The position numbers and the translations under genes were made by a program. A model generated the notes under the pieces. That model worked only from the letters and a program-made list of their open reading frames with translations, ran no database searches and was not told the origin of the DNA. From EB88 sp965199135 (lineage in GTDB: Bacteria > Acidobacteriota > Terriglobia > Terriglobales > Acidobacteriaceae), in the NCBI GenBank assembly GCA_965199135.1, contig OZ240685.1, forward strand, positions 2,852,001 through 2,916,000: a stretch of 64,000 nt of DNA, in the 5' to 3' direction. Position 1 is the first letter of the stretch. Each line of letters opens with the position of its first letter. Positions 26,213 through 35,012 of this stretch are shown one piece after another.

Positions 26213-28294
26213 CTAGCGCGTCGCCGCTGCGATGTGGGTTCCGAAGCCGAAGAAGGTGAGCACCAGCAGCAGCCCAGCGCCGAACGCCAGCCAACCCGCA
26301 TAGGAGCGGATATTGCCACCCTGCATACGCTGTGCGATCGAGCCAAGCCCGCGTACCCCCGCGCCCATGCCAAAGCCGGCACCGGCGATCAGGCCGTTGT
26401 CGACGAATGTACTCAGGACGTAGCGCGAGAAGCGAAGTGTCGGCTGAACGAAGACGGCGTCGTACAGCTCGTCGATGCGGTACTTGTCGAGCAGCAGCAG
26501 GTAGAGACCACGGAAGCGATTCGCGAGCTCCCCGGGGAGCGCCGGCCGGGCGATGTAGAAGAAGTACGCGACGGCCAGACCAGCAAGTGCGGTGAGTGTC
26601 GAGACAAGCGCCAGGCCGATCTCGAGGCCAGTATTTTCGCGGGCTTCCGGAGCCCCGGCGACCGCAAGCACAGGCGAGAGGAAGTTATGGAGGAAGTTGC
26701 CTTCACCCGGCAGGCCGAGCAGGCCGCCGAAAACCGCCAGGAAGGCGAGGATCACAAGCGGACCAAGCATTGTCCAGGGGCTCTCGTGCGGCTCATGACC
26801 ATGGCCGGCAGCGTGGCCGCCGTGACCGTGCGGGTCAGCGGAGTGGATCGCAGCATGTGGCGCCGCGTGCGACGTCGATGCTTCTGCCATGCCGCTCGAG
26901 GCCTCGGGACTGTGGGTCGGCTCCGGGGTATGCGGGTGCGCAAGCGACGCACGGCTCTCGCCAAAGAATGTCAAGAAGTAAAGACGAAACATGTAGAAGG
27001 CGGTGAGGCCGGCAGTCAGCAGACCCACGAACCAGAGCAGCTTGGCCCCTGGCATCGTCGAGGTGAAAGTCTGATAGAGGATCTCGTCCTTTGAGAAAAA
27101 ACCGGAAAGCGGAGGGATGCCGGAGATTGCGACCACACCAGCACTCATCGTCCAAAAGGTTATCGGAATTTTCCTGCGCAAACCGCCCATGACGCGCATG
27201 TCCTGTTCGCCCGAAAGCGCGTGGATCACCGAGCCGGCAGCGAGGAACAGCAGCGCTTTGAAGAAGGCGTGCGTGACCACGTGGAAGATTGCGGACGAAT
27301 AGGACGCAACACCGCAGGCCAAGAACATGTAGCCAAGCTGCGAGACTGTCGAGTACGCCAGGACGCGCTTGATGTCGGTCTGCATGAGGCCGATGGTCGC
27401 GGCGAAGAAGGCTGTCGCACAGCCGATGATGGCCACTGTGCCAAGGGCGAAGGCGGAGCGATCGAAGATGGGGTGCGCACGCGCGACCATGTAGACGCCG
27501 GCCGTGACCATGGTTGCCGCATGGATCAGTGCGGACACAGGAGTGGGGCCTTCCATCGCGTCCGGAAGCCAGACATACAGCGGAATCTGCGCGGACTTGC
27601 CGGCAGCGCCTACCAGCAGGCACAGGGCAATCGCCGTTAGCCAGCCGCCATGCAGCGCAGGGTGGTTGGCCAGCTGTGTCATCACGGAATGAAAGCTCAG
27701 GGTGCCGAAGTGCACGATGACCAGGAACATTGCAAGCAGGAAGCCGAAGTCACCGATGCGGTTGACGACGAAAGCTTTTTTGCCGGCGTTTGCTGCCGAG
27801 TCACGGTCAAAGTAGTAGCCGATCAACAGGTACGACGCGAGACCAACACCCTCCCATCCCACGAAGAGCAGGAGGAAGTTCTCTGCGAGCACGAGCGTCA
27901 GCATGAAGAACATGAAGAGGTTGAGGTAGGCGAAGAAACGCCAGAAGCCTTCCTCATGCGCCATGTAGCCAACGGAGTAGAGGTGGATCAGGAAGCCGAC
28001 ACCGGTGATCACGCACAGGAAAACAGTCGTGAGCTGGTCAACGGTGAACGCGAAGTCTGCGTGGAAGCCGCCTGCGACAATCCAGGGCGCGACATACTCG
28101 GTATGCGGCAGAGCGAGTCCATGAAGCTGAAAGACGATGTTCAAAACAAGCAGCAGCGGGATTGCGGTGAAGAACAGGGCGACGGCGGACACAGCAGGAC
28201 GAGAGAGACGACGGCCGATGGTGCCATTCACCAGGAAGCCGAGAAACGGCAGGAGCGGGATCCAGAGCAGGTGAAGCGAAGGGGTGCCGTTCAT
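26213..28294 (-). CDS. nuoL: NADH-quinone oxidoreductase subunit L with histidine-rich loop
   Basis: 693 residues. The ATG overlaps the nuoK stop (ATGA). The antiporter-like core shows MLTLVLAENFLLLFVGWEGVG and IPLYVWLPDAMEGPTPVSAL, and the C-terminal region supplies the lateral helix and last transmembrane segment. Between helices there is an extra hydrophilic loop at about residues 453-505 with roughly ten histidines, including PHGHGGHAAGHGHEPHE. E. coli NuoL has a much shorter loop there. It is the distal proton-pumping subunit. Confidence 0.95.
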   Translation of the reverse strand: MNGTPSLHLLWIPLLPFLGFLVNGTIGRRLSRPAVSAVALFFTAIPLLLVLNIVFQLHGLALPHTEYVAPWIVAGGFHADFAFTVDQLTTVFLCVITGVGFLIHLYSVGYMAHEEGFWRFFAYLNLFMFFMLTLVLAENFLLLFVGWEGVGLASYLLIGYYFDRDSAANAGKKAFVVNRIGDFGFLLAMFLVIVHFGTLSFHSVMTQLANHPALHGGWLTAIALCLLVGAAGKSAQIPLYVWLPDAMEGPTPVSALIHAATMVTAGVYMVARAHPIFDRSAFALGTVAIIGCATAFFAATIGLMQTDIKRVLAYSTVSQLGYMFLACGVASYSSAIFHVVTHAFFKALLFLAAGSVIHALSGEQDMRVMGGLRRKIPITFWTMSAGVVAISGIPPLSGFFSKDEILYQTFTSTMPGAKLLWFVGLLTAGLTAFYMFRLYFLTFFGESRASLAHPHTPEPTHSPEASSGMAEASTSHAAPHAAIHSADPHGHGGHAAGHGHEPHESPWTMLGPLVILAFLAVFGGLLGLPGEGNFLHNFLSPVLAVAGAPEARENTGLEIGLALVSTLTALAGLAVAYFFYIARPALPGELANRFRGLYLLLLDKYRIDELYDAVFVQPTLRFSRYVLSTFVDNGLIAGAGFGMGAGVRGLGSIAQRMQGGNIRSYAGWLAFGAGLLLVLTFFGFGTHIAAATR

Positions 28295-28596
28295 AGTTTC
28301 ATCAAATCCACTTGGTCGACGTTGAGCGTGTTCCGCGCGCGGAAGATCGCGATGATGATGGCAAGCCCGACAGCAGCCTCAGCCGCGGCGACCACCATGA
28401 CAAAGAAGACGAAAAGCTGGCCGGAGACCTCGTGGCGCTGGTGCGAGAACGCGACAAAGGCCAGGTTGACCGCATTGAGCATCAGCTCAATCGACATGAA
28501 GATCGTGATGATGTTGCGCTTGATCAGGAAGGCGCCTGCGCCGATCGAGAAAAGGATCGCGGAGAGGACGAGGTAGTACGCGATAGGAACGCTCAT
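28291..28596 (-). CDS. nuoK: NADH-quinone oxidoreductase subunit K
   Basis: 101 residues and three membrane helices, including the conserved glutamates in IFMSIELMLNAVNLAF and VAAAEAAVGLAI, which form part of the proton path. The length matches the family. It starts one base after the nuoJ stop and overlaps nuoL. Confidence 0.95.
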   Translation of the reverse strand: MSVPIAYYLVLSAILFSIGAGAFLIKRNIITIFMSIELMLNAVNLAFVAFSHQRHEVSGQLFVFFVMVVAAAEAAVGLAIIIAIFRARNTLNVDQVDLMKL

Positions 28597-28597
28597 G

Positions 28598-29098
28598 CTA
28601 GTTGGGCTCCTTGCGCGCGAGTGCCACGGCGCCGAGGATCGCGATCAGGATCAGGACCGAGGTGACTTCGAAGGGAAGCAGGAGGTCGCGGAAGAGGACC
28701 TTCGAGAGCGCTGTGGTCGTAACCAGGCCTTCGCCAAGTTCAGAGGTGCCAAGCGCCAGCCGGTTGTGCAGGAAGACGAACGAAAGAAGGCAGATCAGCG
28801 CAGCGACGCCGGGAAACCCAACAGCATAGGGAACCTTGCTGAGCGACTTGGAGCGATCTTCTTCGCCAGCATTGAGGAGCATGATCACAAAGGTGAACAG
28901 GACCATGATGGCGCCGGAGTAGACGATGACCTGTGCCGCGGCGAGAAACTCAGCGCCCAGCAGCAGGTAGAGCACTGCAAGCGAGGTCATGACGACGATC
29001 AGGGAAAGAGCGCTGTTGATCGGATGACGTTGCAGCAGGAGGTTCAACGCGCCTGCAACGCATAAGGCCGCGAAGATGAAGAAAAGGGCGAGGTACAT
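28598..29098 (-). CDS. nuoJ: NADH-quinone oxidoreductase subunit J
   Basis: 166 residues and five membrane helices. VVMTSLAVLYLLLGAEFLAA and VIVYSGAIMVLFTFVIML are typical of NuoJ helices 2-3. It follows nuoH with 152 bases between them. In the usual order nuoI would occupy that position, but no ferredoxin-type sequence is present. Confidence 0.94.
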   Translation of the reverse strand: MYLALFFIFAALCVAGALNLLLQRHPINSALSLIVVMTSLAVLYLLLGAEFLAAAQVIVYSGAIMVLFTFVIMLLNAGEEDRSKSLSKVPYAVGFPGVAALICLLSFVFLHNRLALGTSELGEGLVTTTALSKVLFRDLLLPFEVTSVLILIAILGAVALARKEPN

Positions 29099-29250
29099 TC
29101 TGGATCCACACTCACTGCGCGATCGCTCGCAAGGATTCTGCTGGTTCCGTGAGGTCTGACTGCACCCCGTGTTGAACAGATGAAGTTGAAGAAATCAAAT
29201 TGTAAATCACCCGGATGGACAGAGGTGTTGTCTACCCGGGGGAGTGCGGG

Positions 29251-30309
29251 CTAGAGTGGGGCGCGCCAAGCGAACCAGAGGCTGCTGGCCACAATATTGA
29301 GCACGGCGAGTGGCATCAGGAACTTCCACCCAAAGCCCATCAGCTGGTCATAACGGAAGCGGGGCAGCGTGCCACGGACCCAGATGTAAAGGAACAGGAA
29401 CAGAAACACTTTGAAGACGAACCAGAGTATCGGCAAGATTGCCGAGAGGATCGGACCGCCGAAGTTCGCCGGCAGAAGATTGCCGAGAGGGCTCAGCCAG
29501 CCACCAAAGAAGAGAAGCGTCGCCACGCATCCGACCGTGATCATGTTGGCGTACTCGGCCATGAAGAACATCGCGAACTTCATCGAAGAGTACTCGGTGT
29601 GATAACCCGCTGCGAGCTCGCTCTCTGCCTCGGGAAGATCGAAGGGAGTGCGGTTGGTCTCGGCGTAGGCAGCCATCAGGTAGATGAAGAAGGCGACGAA
29701 CTGCAGGCCGCCGAAGAAGTTCCAGCTCCACATGCCATGCGCACCCTGGACGTTGACGATGTCGCGGAGGCGAAGCGAACCCGCGCGCATCACGACGCCC
29801 ACAAGCGAGAGCCCAAGTGCGAGCTCATACGAGATGAGCTGAGCCGAGGCGCGGAGCGAACCGAGCAGTGAGTACTTGTTGTTCGAAGCCCAGCCGGAAA
29901 GCGCGATCCCGTACACACCGACAGAGGTGATGCCGAGGATGATCAGCAGGCCGATATTGACATCTGCAACGTCGAAGAGTTCAACCCCGTGCCAGCTGGT
30001 GGGGCCGCCGAACGGTACGACCGCAATCGAGATCAACGCACAGGCGAGCGCGATGATCGGCGCAACGATGTAGAGCGGGCGATAGACAGCGGTGGGCAGG
30101 AGGTCTTCCTTGAGGAAGAGCTTCAAGCCATCGGCGAGGGGCTGCAGCAGACCGAAGGGACCGACGCGCGAAGGTCCCCAGCGGTTCTGGATGCGGCCAA
30201 CGACCTTGCGTTCCAGAAGAACCGTGTAGGCAACGGCCGTGAGGTAGATGCCAAGCACCACGGCAATCTTCAAGAGACTCAGCAGGGTAAAGATCAGGAT
30301 CGTCGACAC
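29251..30309 (-). CDS. nuoH: NADH-quinone oxidoreductase subunit H
   Basis: 352 residues from a GTG. It has about eight membrane helices. ERKVVGRIQNRWGPSRVGP and the AETNRTPFDLPEAESELAAG segment are signature sequences that line the quinone chamber. It joins the membrane and peripheral arms of complex I. Length and spacing are normal. The gap after it is noted under nuoJ. Confidence 0.95.
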   Translation of the reverse strand: MSTILIFTLLSLLKIAVVLGIYLTAVAYTVLLERKVVGRIQNRWGPSRVGPFGLLQPLADGLKLFLKEDLLPTAVYRPLYIVAPIIALACALISIAVVPFGGPTSWHGVELFDVADVNIGLLIILGITSVGVYGIALSGWASNNKYSLLGSLRASAQLISYELALGLSLVGVVMRAGSLRLRDIVNVQGAHGMWSWNFFGGLQFVAFFIYLMAAYAETNRTPFDLPEAESELAAGYHTEYSSMKFAMFFMAEYANMITVGCVATLLFFGGWLSPLGNLLPANFGGPILSAILPILWFVFKVFLFLFLYIWVRGTLPRFRYDQLMGFGWKFLMPLAVLNIVASSLWFAWRAPL

Positions 30310-30354
30310 GCGTCAGCCTTCCATTCGTACGTTTACTGGTTCGAACTTCACCGG

Positions 30355-32712
30355 CTAGTCTGCCGCTGTTTCGGTCGGAGCGGTTTCCCGGCTCTCGAGC
30401 ACCTCGTGCAGCACCGGGGAGTAACGGCCCAGTGTACCTGAAGTAAAGAGGGTGTCATTGGCCGGAAGCACCAGGTCGGCGCGGTCCGGAGCGATTGCGC
30501 CGATCTGCACGAGGTCGGTGCGTACCTGCTTGTCCTGCCCCGAGAACAGCTCGAAGCGGGAGATCGCGTAGGAGGGGACCAGCCGCTGGATCTCGTCGAA
30601 TGTTGCGAACGGATCAAACGGGCTGAGCTTCGGCTCGTAGTTGTTCGCCGCAAGCCAGACGCCATGGCGATCGGCTTCGCCGGACTGCGCGCCACGGGAC
30701 TGCCCCATGTCGCCCCGCAGACCCTTACCGAAGGGCACGAGCGACTGTGCCTTCGCGCCCATCTTGTCGGCGACGCGGACGATCAGCTCGAAGTCCGGGC
30801 GAACACCAGCCGTGTCCGATGCCTTCTTCACAAGCTGGATGTCACCGTACGTGTTGGTCACCGTACCGGCCTTCTCATAGAGGTAGGCCGCTGGAAGCAC
30901 CACATCGGCAAGCGCTGCGGTCTCGGTGAGGAACATATCCTGCACCACGACGAACGTGCCTGCGAGCGACCCCGGATCGATGCCGTAGCGGGAGACCGGG
31001 TTCGAGCCGACGATGTACAGCGCACCGAGCTCGCCCTGGGCGGCAGCGTCCATCATCTCGACGAGGTTCTTGCCGGGCGCCGTTGGCAGCGACGCACCGT
31101 ACTCCGCGGCGAAGACGCCGCCCTGGGCCGCAGGGGTATAACCCGGCAGGTAATCGGGCAGCAGGCCCATGTCGGCGGCGCCGCGCGAGTTGACGTAGTC
31201 ACCAAGCGCCGCGATGCGGACGTTCGGACGGCTGAGCGCCCACGCCACCAGGGCCTGCAGGTCCTTGCCGCGGAACTCTGCGCCGAAGGCGATGACGAGC
31301 TTTTCTTCGGCGAGCAGCGCCTCGCGGAACTTGTTCGCGGTGTCGTCAGGGACGAACTCGGACTGCTGCCCGGCGAGGAAGCTGATCAGCGCGCCATAGC
31401 CGTGTGCCGGAATCTGCAGGGCAGCCTTGGCCTGGCGGCGGAGCTTGATGTCAGCATGGTTGGCGAGGTAGAGCTTCGCGCGGTTGGTGCGGACGTTGGT
31501 GCGGATATTCCAGGCCAGCGCCGGGTGCTGCTCGGTTGGGTCGTTGCCGAGCACGAGCATGGCAGGCGCGGTTTCGAAGTCGCGCAGCGAGGCAGCGCGG
31601 TCGCGCGCTGCGCCCAGGGCCGAGAGAAAGGCCGGGTAGTCTGCCGTGCGGTGGTGATCGATGTTGTTGGTGCCGAGCACCATGCGGGCGAACTTCTGCA
31701 GAAGATAGTTTTCTTCGTTCGTGGTCCGGTTTGAACCGATCACGCCGATAGCCTGACCGCCACGGCTGTCACGTACCTCGCGCAGCCGCCGGCCGACTTG
31801 GTCAATCGCGACTTCCCAGGTGGTGGGCTCGAGCCTGCCCGCGCTGTTGCGCACAAGCGGCTTGGTGATGCGATCGTCGCGGGTCGCGAAATCGAAGGAG
31901 TAGCGACCCTTGATGCAGAGGAAGTCGCCGTTGATGCCGCTCTTGTCGCGATTGTCACCGCGCACAATCTCGGAGCCCTCGTTGTCGCGCCGGGTGCCAA
32001 GCGTGGTCTTGCATCCGTCACCGCAGTGGGTACAGATGGTCGCGGTGTGATTCATCTCCCAAGGGCGTGTCTTGTAACGATAGGAGCCAGACGTCAGCGC
32101 GCCAACGGGGCAGATGTCGATGCAGGCACCACACTCTTCGCAGTCGAGGTGATCGCCCATGTTGGGCGCGATCACAGACGAGGAGCCACGGTTCTGTACC
32201 CCGAGCGCCCAGACATCCATGCCCTCGCCGCAGACACGCACGCATCGATAGCAGAGAATGCAGCGGGGGCGATCAAAGAAGACGACCGGCGACCACTGCT
32301 GCTCTTCGCGATGGTTTTTGACCTCGGTATAGTTCGACTCGGCTGCACCGTACTTGAAGGTCATGTCCTGCAGCTCGCACTGGCCGCCCGCATCACAGAC
32401 CGGGCAGTCCAGCGGGTGGTTGCCGAGCAGGAGCTCAAGGATGCCTTTGCGCGACTGCGCGATCTCGGGGCTTTCGGTGGTGACGACCATGCCCTCGGCA
32501 ACCGGCGTGGTGCAGGCGGTCTGGAGCTTCGGCATCTTCTCGACACGCACCACGCACATGCGGCAAGCGCCCTGGAGCGAGAGGCCGGGGTAGTAGCAGA
32601 ACGAGGGAACATTGATGCCCACCGACTTGCAGGCATCGATGAGCAGGGTGCCGGCAGGCGTGGTGATCTGCTTGCCATCGACGGTCAGCGTTACTGTCTT
32701 TACTTCAGCCAT
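30355..32712 (-). CDS. nuoG: NADH-quinone oxidoreductase subunit G
   Basis: 785 residues. The N-terminal [2Fe-2S] domain carries cysteines in FCYYPGLSLQGACRMC, followed by HPLDCPVCDAGGQCELQ, CILCYRCVRVC and CEECGACIDICP, and by CTHCGDGC at the start of the molybdopterin-oxidoreductase-like domain. These provide the cluster chain of the peripheral arm. The C-terminal domain keeps the fold but would not bind molybdenum. The ATG has a ribosome site in GGAAAGAG. Confidence 0.95.
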   Translation of the reverse strand: MAEVKTVTLTVDGKQITTPAGTLLIDACKSVGINVPSFCYYPGLSLQGACRMCVVRVEKMPKLQTACTTPVAEGMVVTTESPEIAQSRKGILELLLGNHPLDCPVCDAGGQCELQDMTFKYGAAESNYTEVKNHREEQQWSPVVFFDRPRCILCYRCVRVCGEGMDVWALGVQNRGSSSVIAPNMGDHLDCEECGACIDICPVGALTSGSYRYKTRPWEMNHTATICTHCGDGCKTTLGTRRDNEGSEIVRGDNRDKSGINGDFLCIKGRYSFDFATRDDRITKPLVRNSAGRLEPTTWEVAIDQVGRRLREVRDSRGGQAIGVIGSNRTTNEENYLLQKFARMVLGTNNIDHHRTADYPAFLSALGAARDRAASLRDFETAPAMLVLGNDPTEQHPALAWNIRTNVRTNRAKLYLANHADIKLRRQAKAALQIPAHGYGALISFLAGQQSEFVPDDTANKFREALLAEEKLVIAFGAEFRGKDLQALVAWALSRPNVRIAALGDYVNSRGAADMGLLPDYLPGYTPAAQGGVFAAEYGASLPTAPGKNLVEMMDAAAQGELGALYIVGSNPVSRYGIDPGSLAGTFVVVQDMFLTETAALADVVLPAAYLYEKAGTVTNTYGDIQLVKKASDTAGVRPDFELIVRVADKMGAKAQSLVPFGKGLRGDMGQSRGAQSGEADRHGVWLAANNYEPKLSPFDPFATFDEIQRLVPSYAISRFELFSGQDKQVRTDLVQIGAIAPDRADLVLPANDTLFTSGTLGRYSPVLHEVLESRETAPTETAAD

Positions 32713-32727
32713 TGCGATCTCTTTCCT

Positions 32728-34056
32728 CTAGTGCGCTGCGAGCTGTACGAGGTTTGGCGGCTGCTGCAGGATCAGCCCGGGTGTGGGCGGATTTTCGCTC
32801 AGGAATGCCTCAAACTCGTTGCGGAACTTGGTGATGAAGCCAATCGTCGGCATCGCGGCAGCATCGCCAAGCGGGCAGAACGTGCGGCCCATCATGTTCT
32901 CTGCCAGGTACTTGATGTTGTCCAGATCCTTCGACACACCCTGGCCCTGGTAGACCCGTGTGATGGTTTTCTTCAGCCAGTCTGTACCCTCTCGGCACGG
33001 GATGCACCAGCCACAGCTTTCATGCTGGTAGAACTTGATCGTTCGCAAGGCGAATTCGACGATGGACACGGTCTCATCGAGCACCACGATACCCGCCGAG
33101 CCGAGCATGGTCCCGGCCTTCGCCAGCTGATCAAAGTCCATGCCGACATCGATCTCGTCGGCGCGCAGCACTGGGGTAGACGAACCGCCGGGGACAACGG
33201 CCTTCAGCTTCTTGCCGCCCAACACCCCGCCGGCCACCTCGTAGATTGCCTTGCGTAGTGAGTAGCCCATCGGCAGTTCATAAACACCGGGACGCTCCAC
33301 GTGACCCGAGATGCCAAAGAGGCGCGTCCCGCCGTTGCGCTCGGTGCCGATCTTTGCGTACTCCGCGCCGCCGATACGCAGCACGTGCGGAACGCTCGCG
33401 ATGGTCTCGACATTGTTGATCACCGTCGGTCCGCCGTAGAGGCCGACGACCGCAGGGAAGGGAGGGCGGATGCGCGGTACGCCGCGCTTGCCTTCAAGTG
33501 ACTCCATCAGAGCCGACTCTTCACCGACCTCGTATGCGCCAGCGCCGGAGTGCGACATGCAATCAAAGTCGAGGCCCTCGATGCCGAAGATGTTCTTGCC
33601 GAGGAAGCCCTTGGCATAGGCATCGGCGATGCACTTATCCATGATGTCGAGCAGGTAGCGGTACTCGCCACGCATATAGATAAAGCCCATCTTCGCGCCG
33701 ACCGCGAGACCAGCGATGATGGTGCCCTCGATGATCGAGTGGGGGTCGTACTGGCAGATCGGGCGGTCCTTGCAGGTGCCCGGCTCACTCTCGTCGCCAT
33801 TGACCAGGATGTACTTCGGGCGCTCGGAGGTCTTGGGCACGAAGGACCACTTGAGCCCGGTCGGGAAGCCAGCGCCGCCGCGGCCACGCAGGTTCGAGGC
33901 CTTCACCTCGTTGATGATCGCCTCGGGGCCCATGTCAATGGCGCGACGCGCCTGTTCGTAGCCGCCGAGCTCGATATATTTGTCGATCTTCTCGGCGCCC
34001 TGGCCGAATCGGAACGAGATGACCTTGACTTCGTCAGGATGAGAAACCAGAAACAT
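32728..34056 (-). CDS. nuoF: NADH-quinone oxidoreductase subunit F
   Basis: 442 residues. GRGGAGFPTGLKWSF is the NADH/FMN-binding glycine motif. The N3 [4Fe-4S] ligands lie in ESCGWCIPCREG near residues 345-352 and in TFCPLGD near 392. The subunit oxidises NADH and passes electrons to FMN. It is 15 bases upstream of nuoG. Confidence 0.96.
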   Translation of the reverse strand: MFLVSHPDEVKVISFRFGQGAEKIDKYIELGGYEQARRAIDMGPEAIINEVKASNLRGRGGAGFPTGLKWSFVPKTSERPKYILVNGDESEPGTCKDRPICQYDPHSIIEGTIIAGLAVGAKMGFIYMRGEYRYLLDIMDKCIADAYAKGFLGKNIFGIEGLDFDCMSHSGAGAYEVGEESALMESLEGKRGVPRIRPPFPAVVGLYGGPTVINNVETIASVPHVLRIGGAEYAKIGTERNGGTRLFGISGHVERPGVYELPMGYSLRKAIYEVAGGVLGGKKLKAVVPGGSSTPVLRADEIDVGMDFDQLAKAGTMLGSAGIVVLDETVSIVEFALRTIKFYQHESCGWCIPCREGTDWLKKTITRVYQGQGVSKDLDNIKYLAENMMGRTFCPLGDAAAMPTIGFITKFRNEFEAFLSENPPTPGLILQQPPNLVQLAAH

Positions 34057-34100
34057 GGTGCCTCCAGAGCTTGCGCCCCTGTGGTTCTGAAACGTTGCCG

Positions 34101-34607
34101 TTACTGCGGGCGAGCCTGCTGCTTGTACTGCTCAATTGCCGCGTCCATCGAGGCCGGCGTGACATCTTCGACGTAGTCGTAGTTCACCTGCACCGCGGGA
34201 GCCCAGCAGCAGGCGCCGATGCACTCAACCTCTTCGACCGAGAAAAGACCGTCGGCCGTAACGCCCTTGTTTTCGTGGACTCCGAGTTTCTCCTTGCAGT
34301 GGTCGAGGATCTCGTATCCACCACGCAGCATGCACGAGATGTTGGTGCAGACCTGGATGTGGAACTTGCCGAGCGGCTTGGTGCGAAGCATGGAGTAGTA
34401 GGAAAGCACGTTGCGCACGTCGAGTTCGGTGATGCCGACCCGGGCTGCAGCTTCCGCCACTACCGCATCCGAGCAGTAGCCGACCTCATCCTGCGCATAC
34501 AGCAGCATCGGGATGAGGGCAGAGCGCTTCACCGGGTAGAGCGTCACCAGGTGATCCAGCCGGGCGGCGAGTTCTGGCGAAAAGATTGTTGTCGTTACCG
34601 TGCTCAT
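34101..34607 (-). CDS. nuoE: NADH-quinone oxidoreductase subunit E
   Basis: 168 residues from the ATG at 34607, with GGGGAA seven bases before. An in-frame TTG five codons earlier is less likely. The thioredoxin-like [2Fe-2S] domain has ligands C87, C92, C129 and C133. It pairs with NuoF in the NADH dehydrogenase module. Confidence 0.95.
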   Translation of the reverse strand: MSTVTTTIFSPELAARLDHLVTLYPVKRSALIPMLLYAQDEVGYCSDAVVAEAAARVGITELDVRNVLSYYSMLRTKPLGKFHIQVCTNISCMLRGGYEILDHCKEKLGVHENKGVTADGLFSVEEVECIGACCWAPAVQVNYDYVEDVTPASMDAAIEQYKQQARPQ

Positions 34608-34634
34608 CTGTTCGTTCCCCAATCCAATCTTTGC

Positions 34635-35012
34635 TTATGCGTCGGGTGAGACTGCCATGATCGCAAGCGCTTCGGCAACCTGGTCGATCGCCAACCTGTC
34701 CGGCTTGCCGCTCCAGTCAAAGGTGGCATCGAGGTGGAGCCGGAACGCACCCTCATCCAGGAGATCTGCCGTACCTTCTTCGACCGGCGCCCCGTGGACC
34801 GACCAGTAGCCGACACCGTTCTCTGCGTCCAGTTCGAGCTTCAGGCTGTTGCGGACCCCAACGATCTGGAGCTTGCCAGCCTCGGGTGAGAGCAGAAGCG
34901 CCTGCGGCACCTCGGACCCAAGCGACGCCGCAGCGAGGTACGCGCCGAGAAGGCTGCGAAAGGAGACCCAAAGCTCCTCCCGCACCTGCCTGTCGGTGAG
35001 GTTAGCGGTCAA
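34635..35012 (-). CDS. Unknown protein inserted between nuoD and nuoE
   Basis: 125 residues if it starts at the TTG that overlaps the nuoD stop. A GTG at 34985 would give 116 residues. The frame is consistent and codon choice matches its neighbours. The product is soluble, with an amphipathic helix (LWVSFRSLLGAYLAAASLG) and several beta strands (LQIVGVRNSLKLELD and GVGYWSVHG). No cysteine, membrane helix or known domain was recognised. Its place inside the operon suggests a complex I assembly or accessory role, but that is inference only. Confidence 0.6.
   Translation of the reverse strand: MTANLTDRQVREELWVSFRSLLGAYLAAASLGSEVPQALLLSPEAGKLQIVGVRNSLKLELDAENGVGYWSVHGAPVEEGTADLLDEGAFRLHLDATFDWSGKPDRLAIDQVAEALAIMAVSPDA

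Noticed and set aside
29215..29871. Plus-strand open frames across the nuo operon as antisense genes
   Set aside because: All have the charged, low-complexity composition of complement frames. No promoter or ribosome site supports them.
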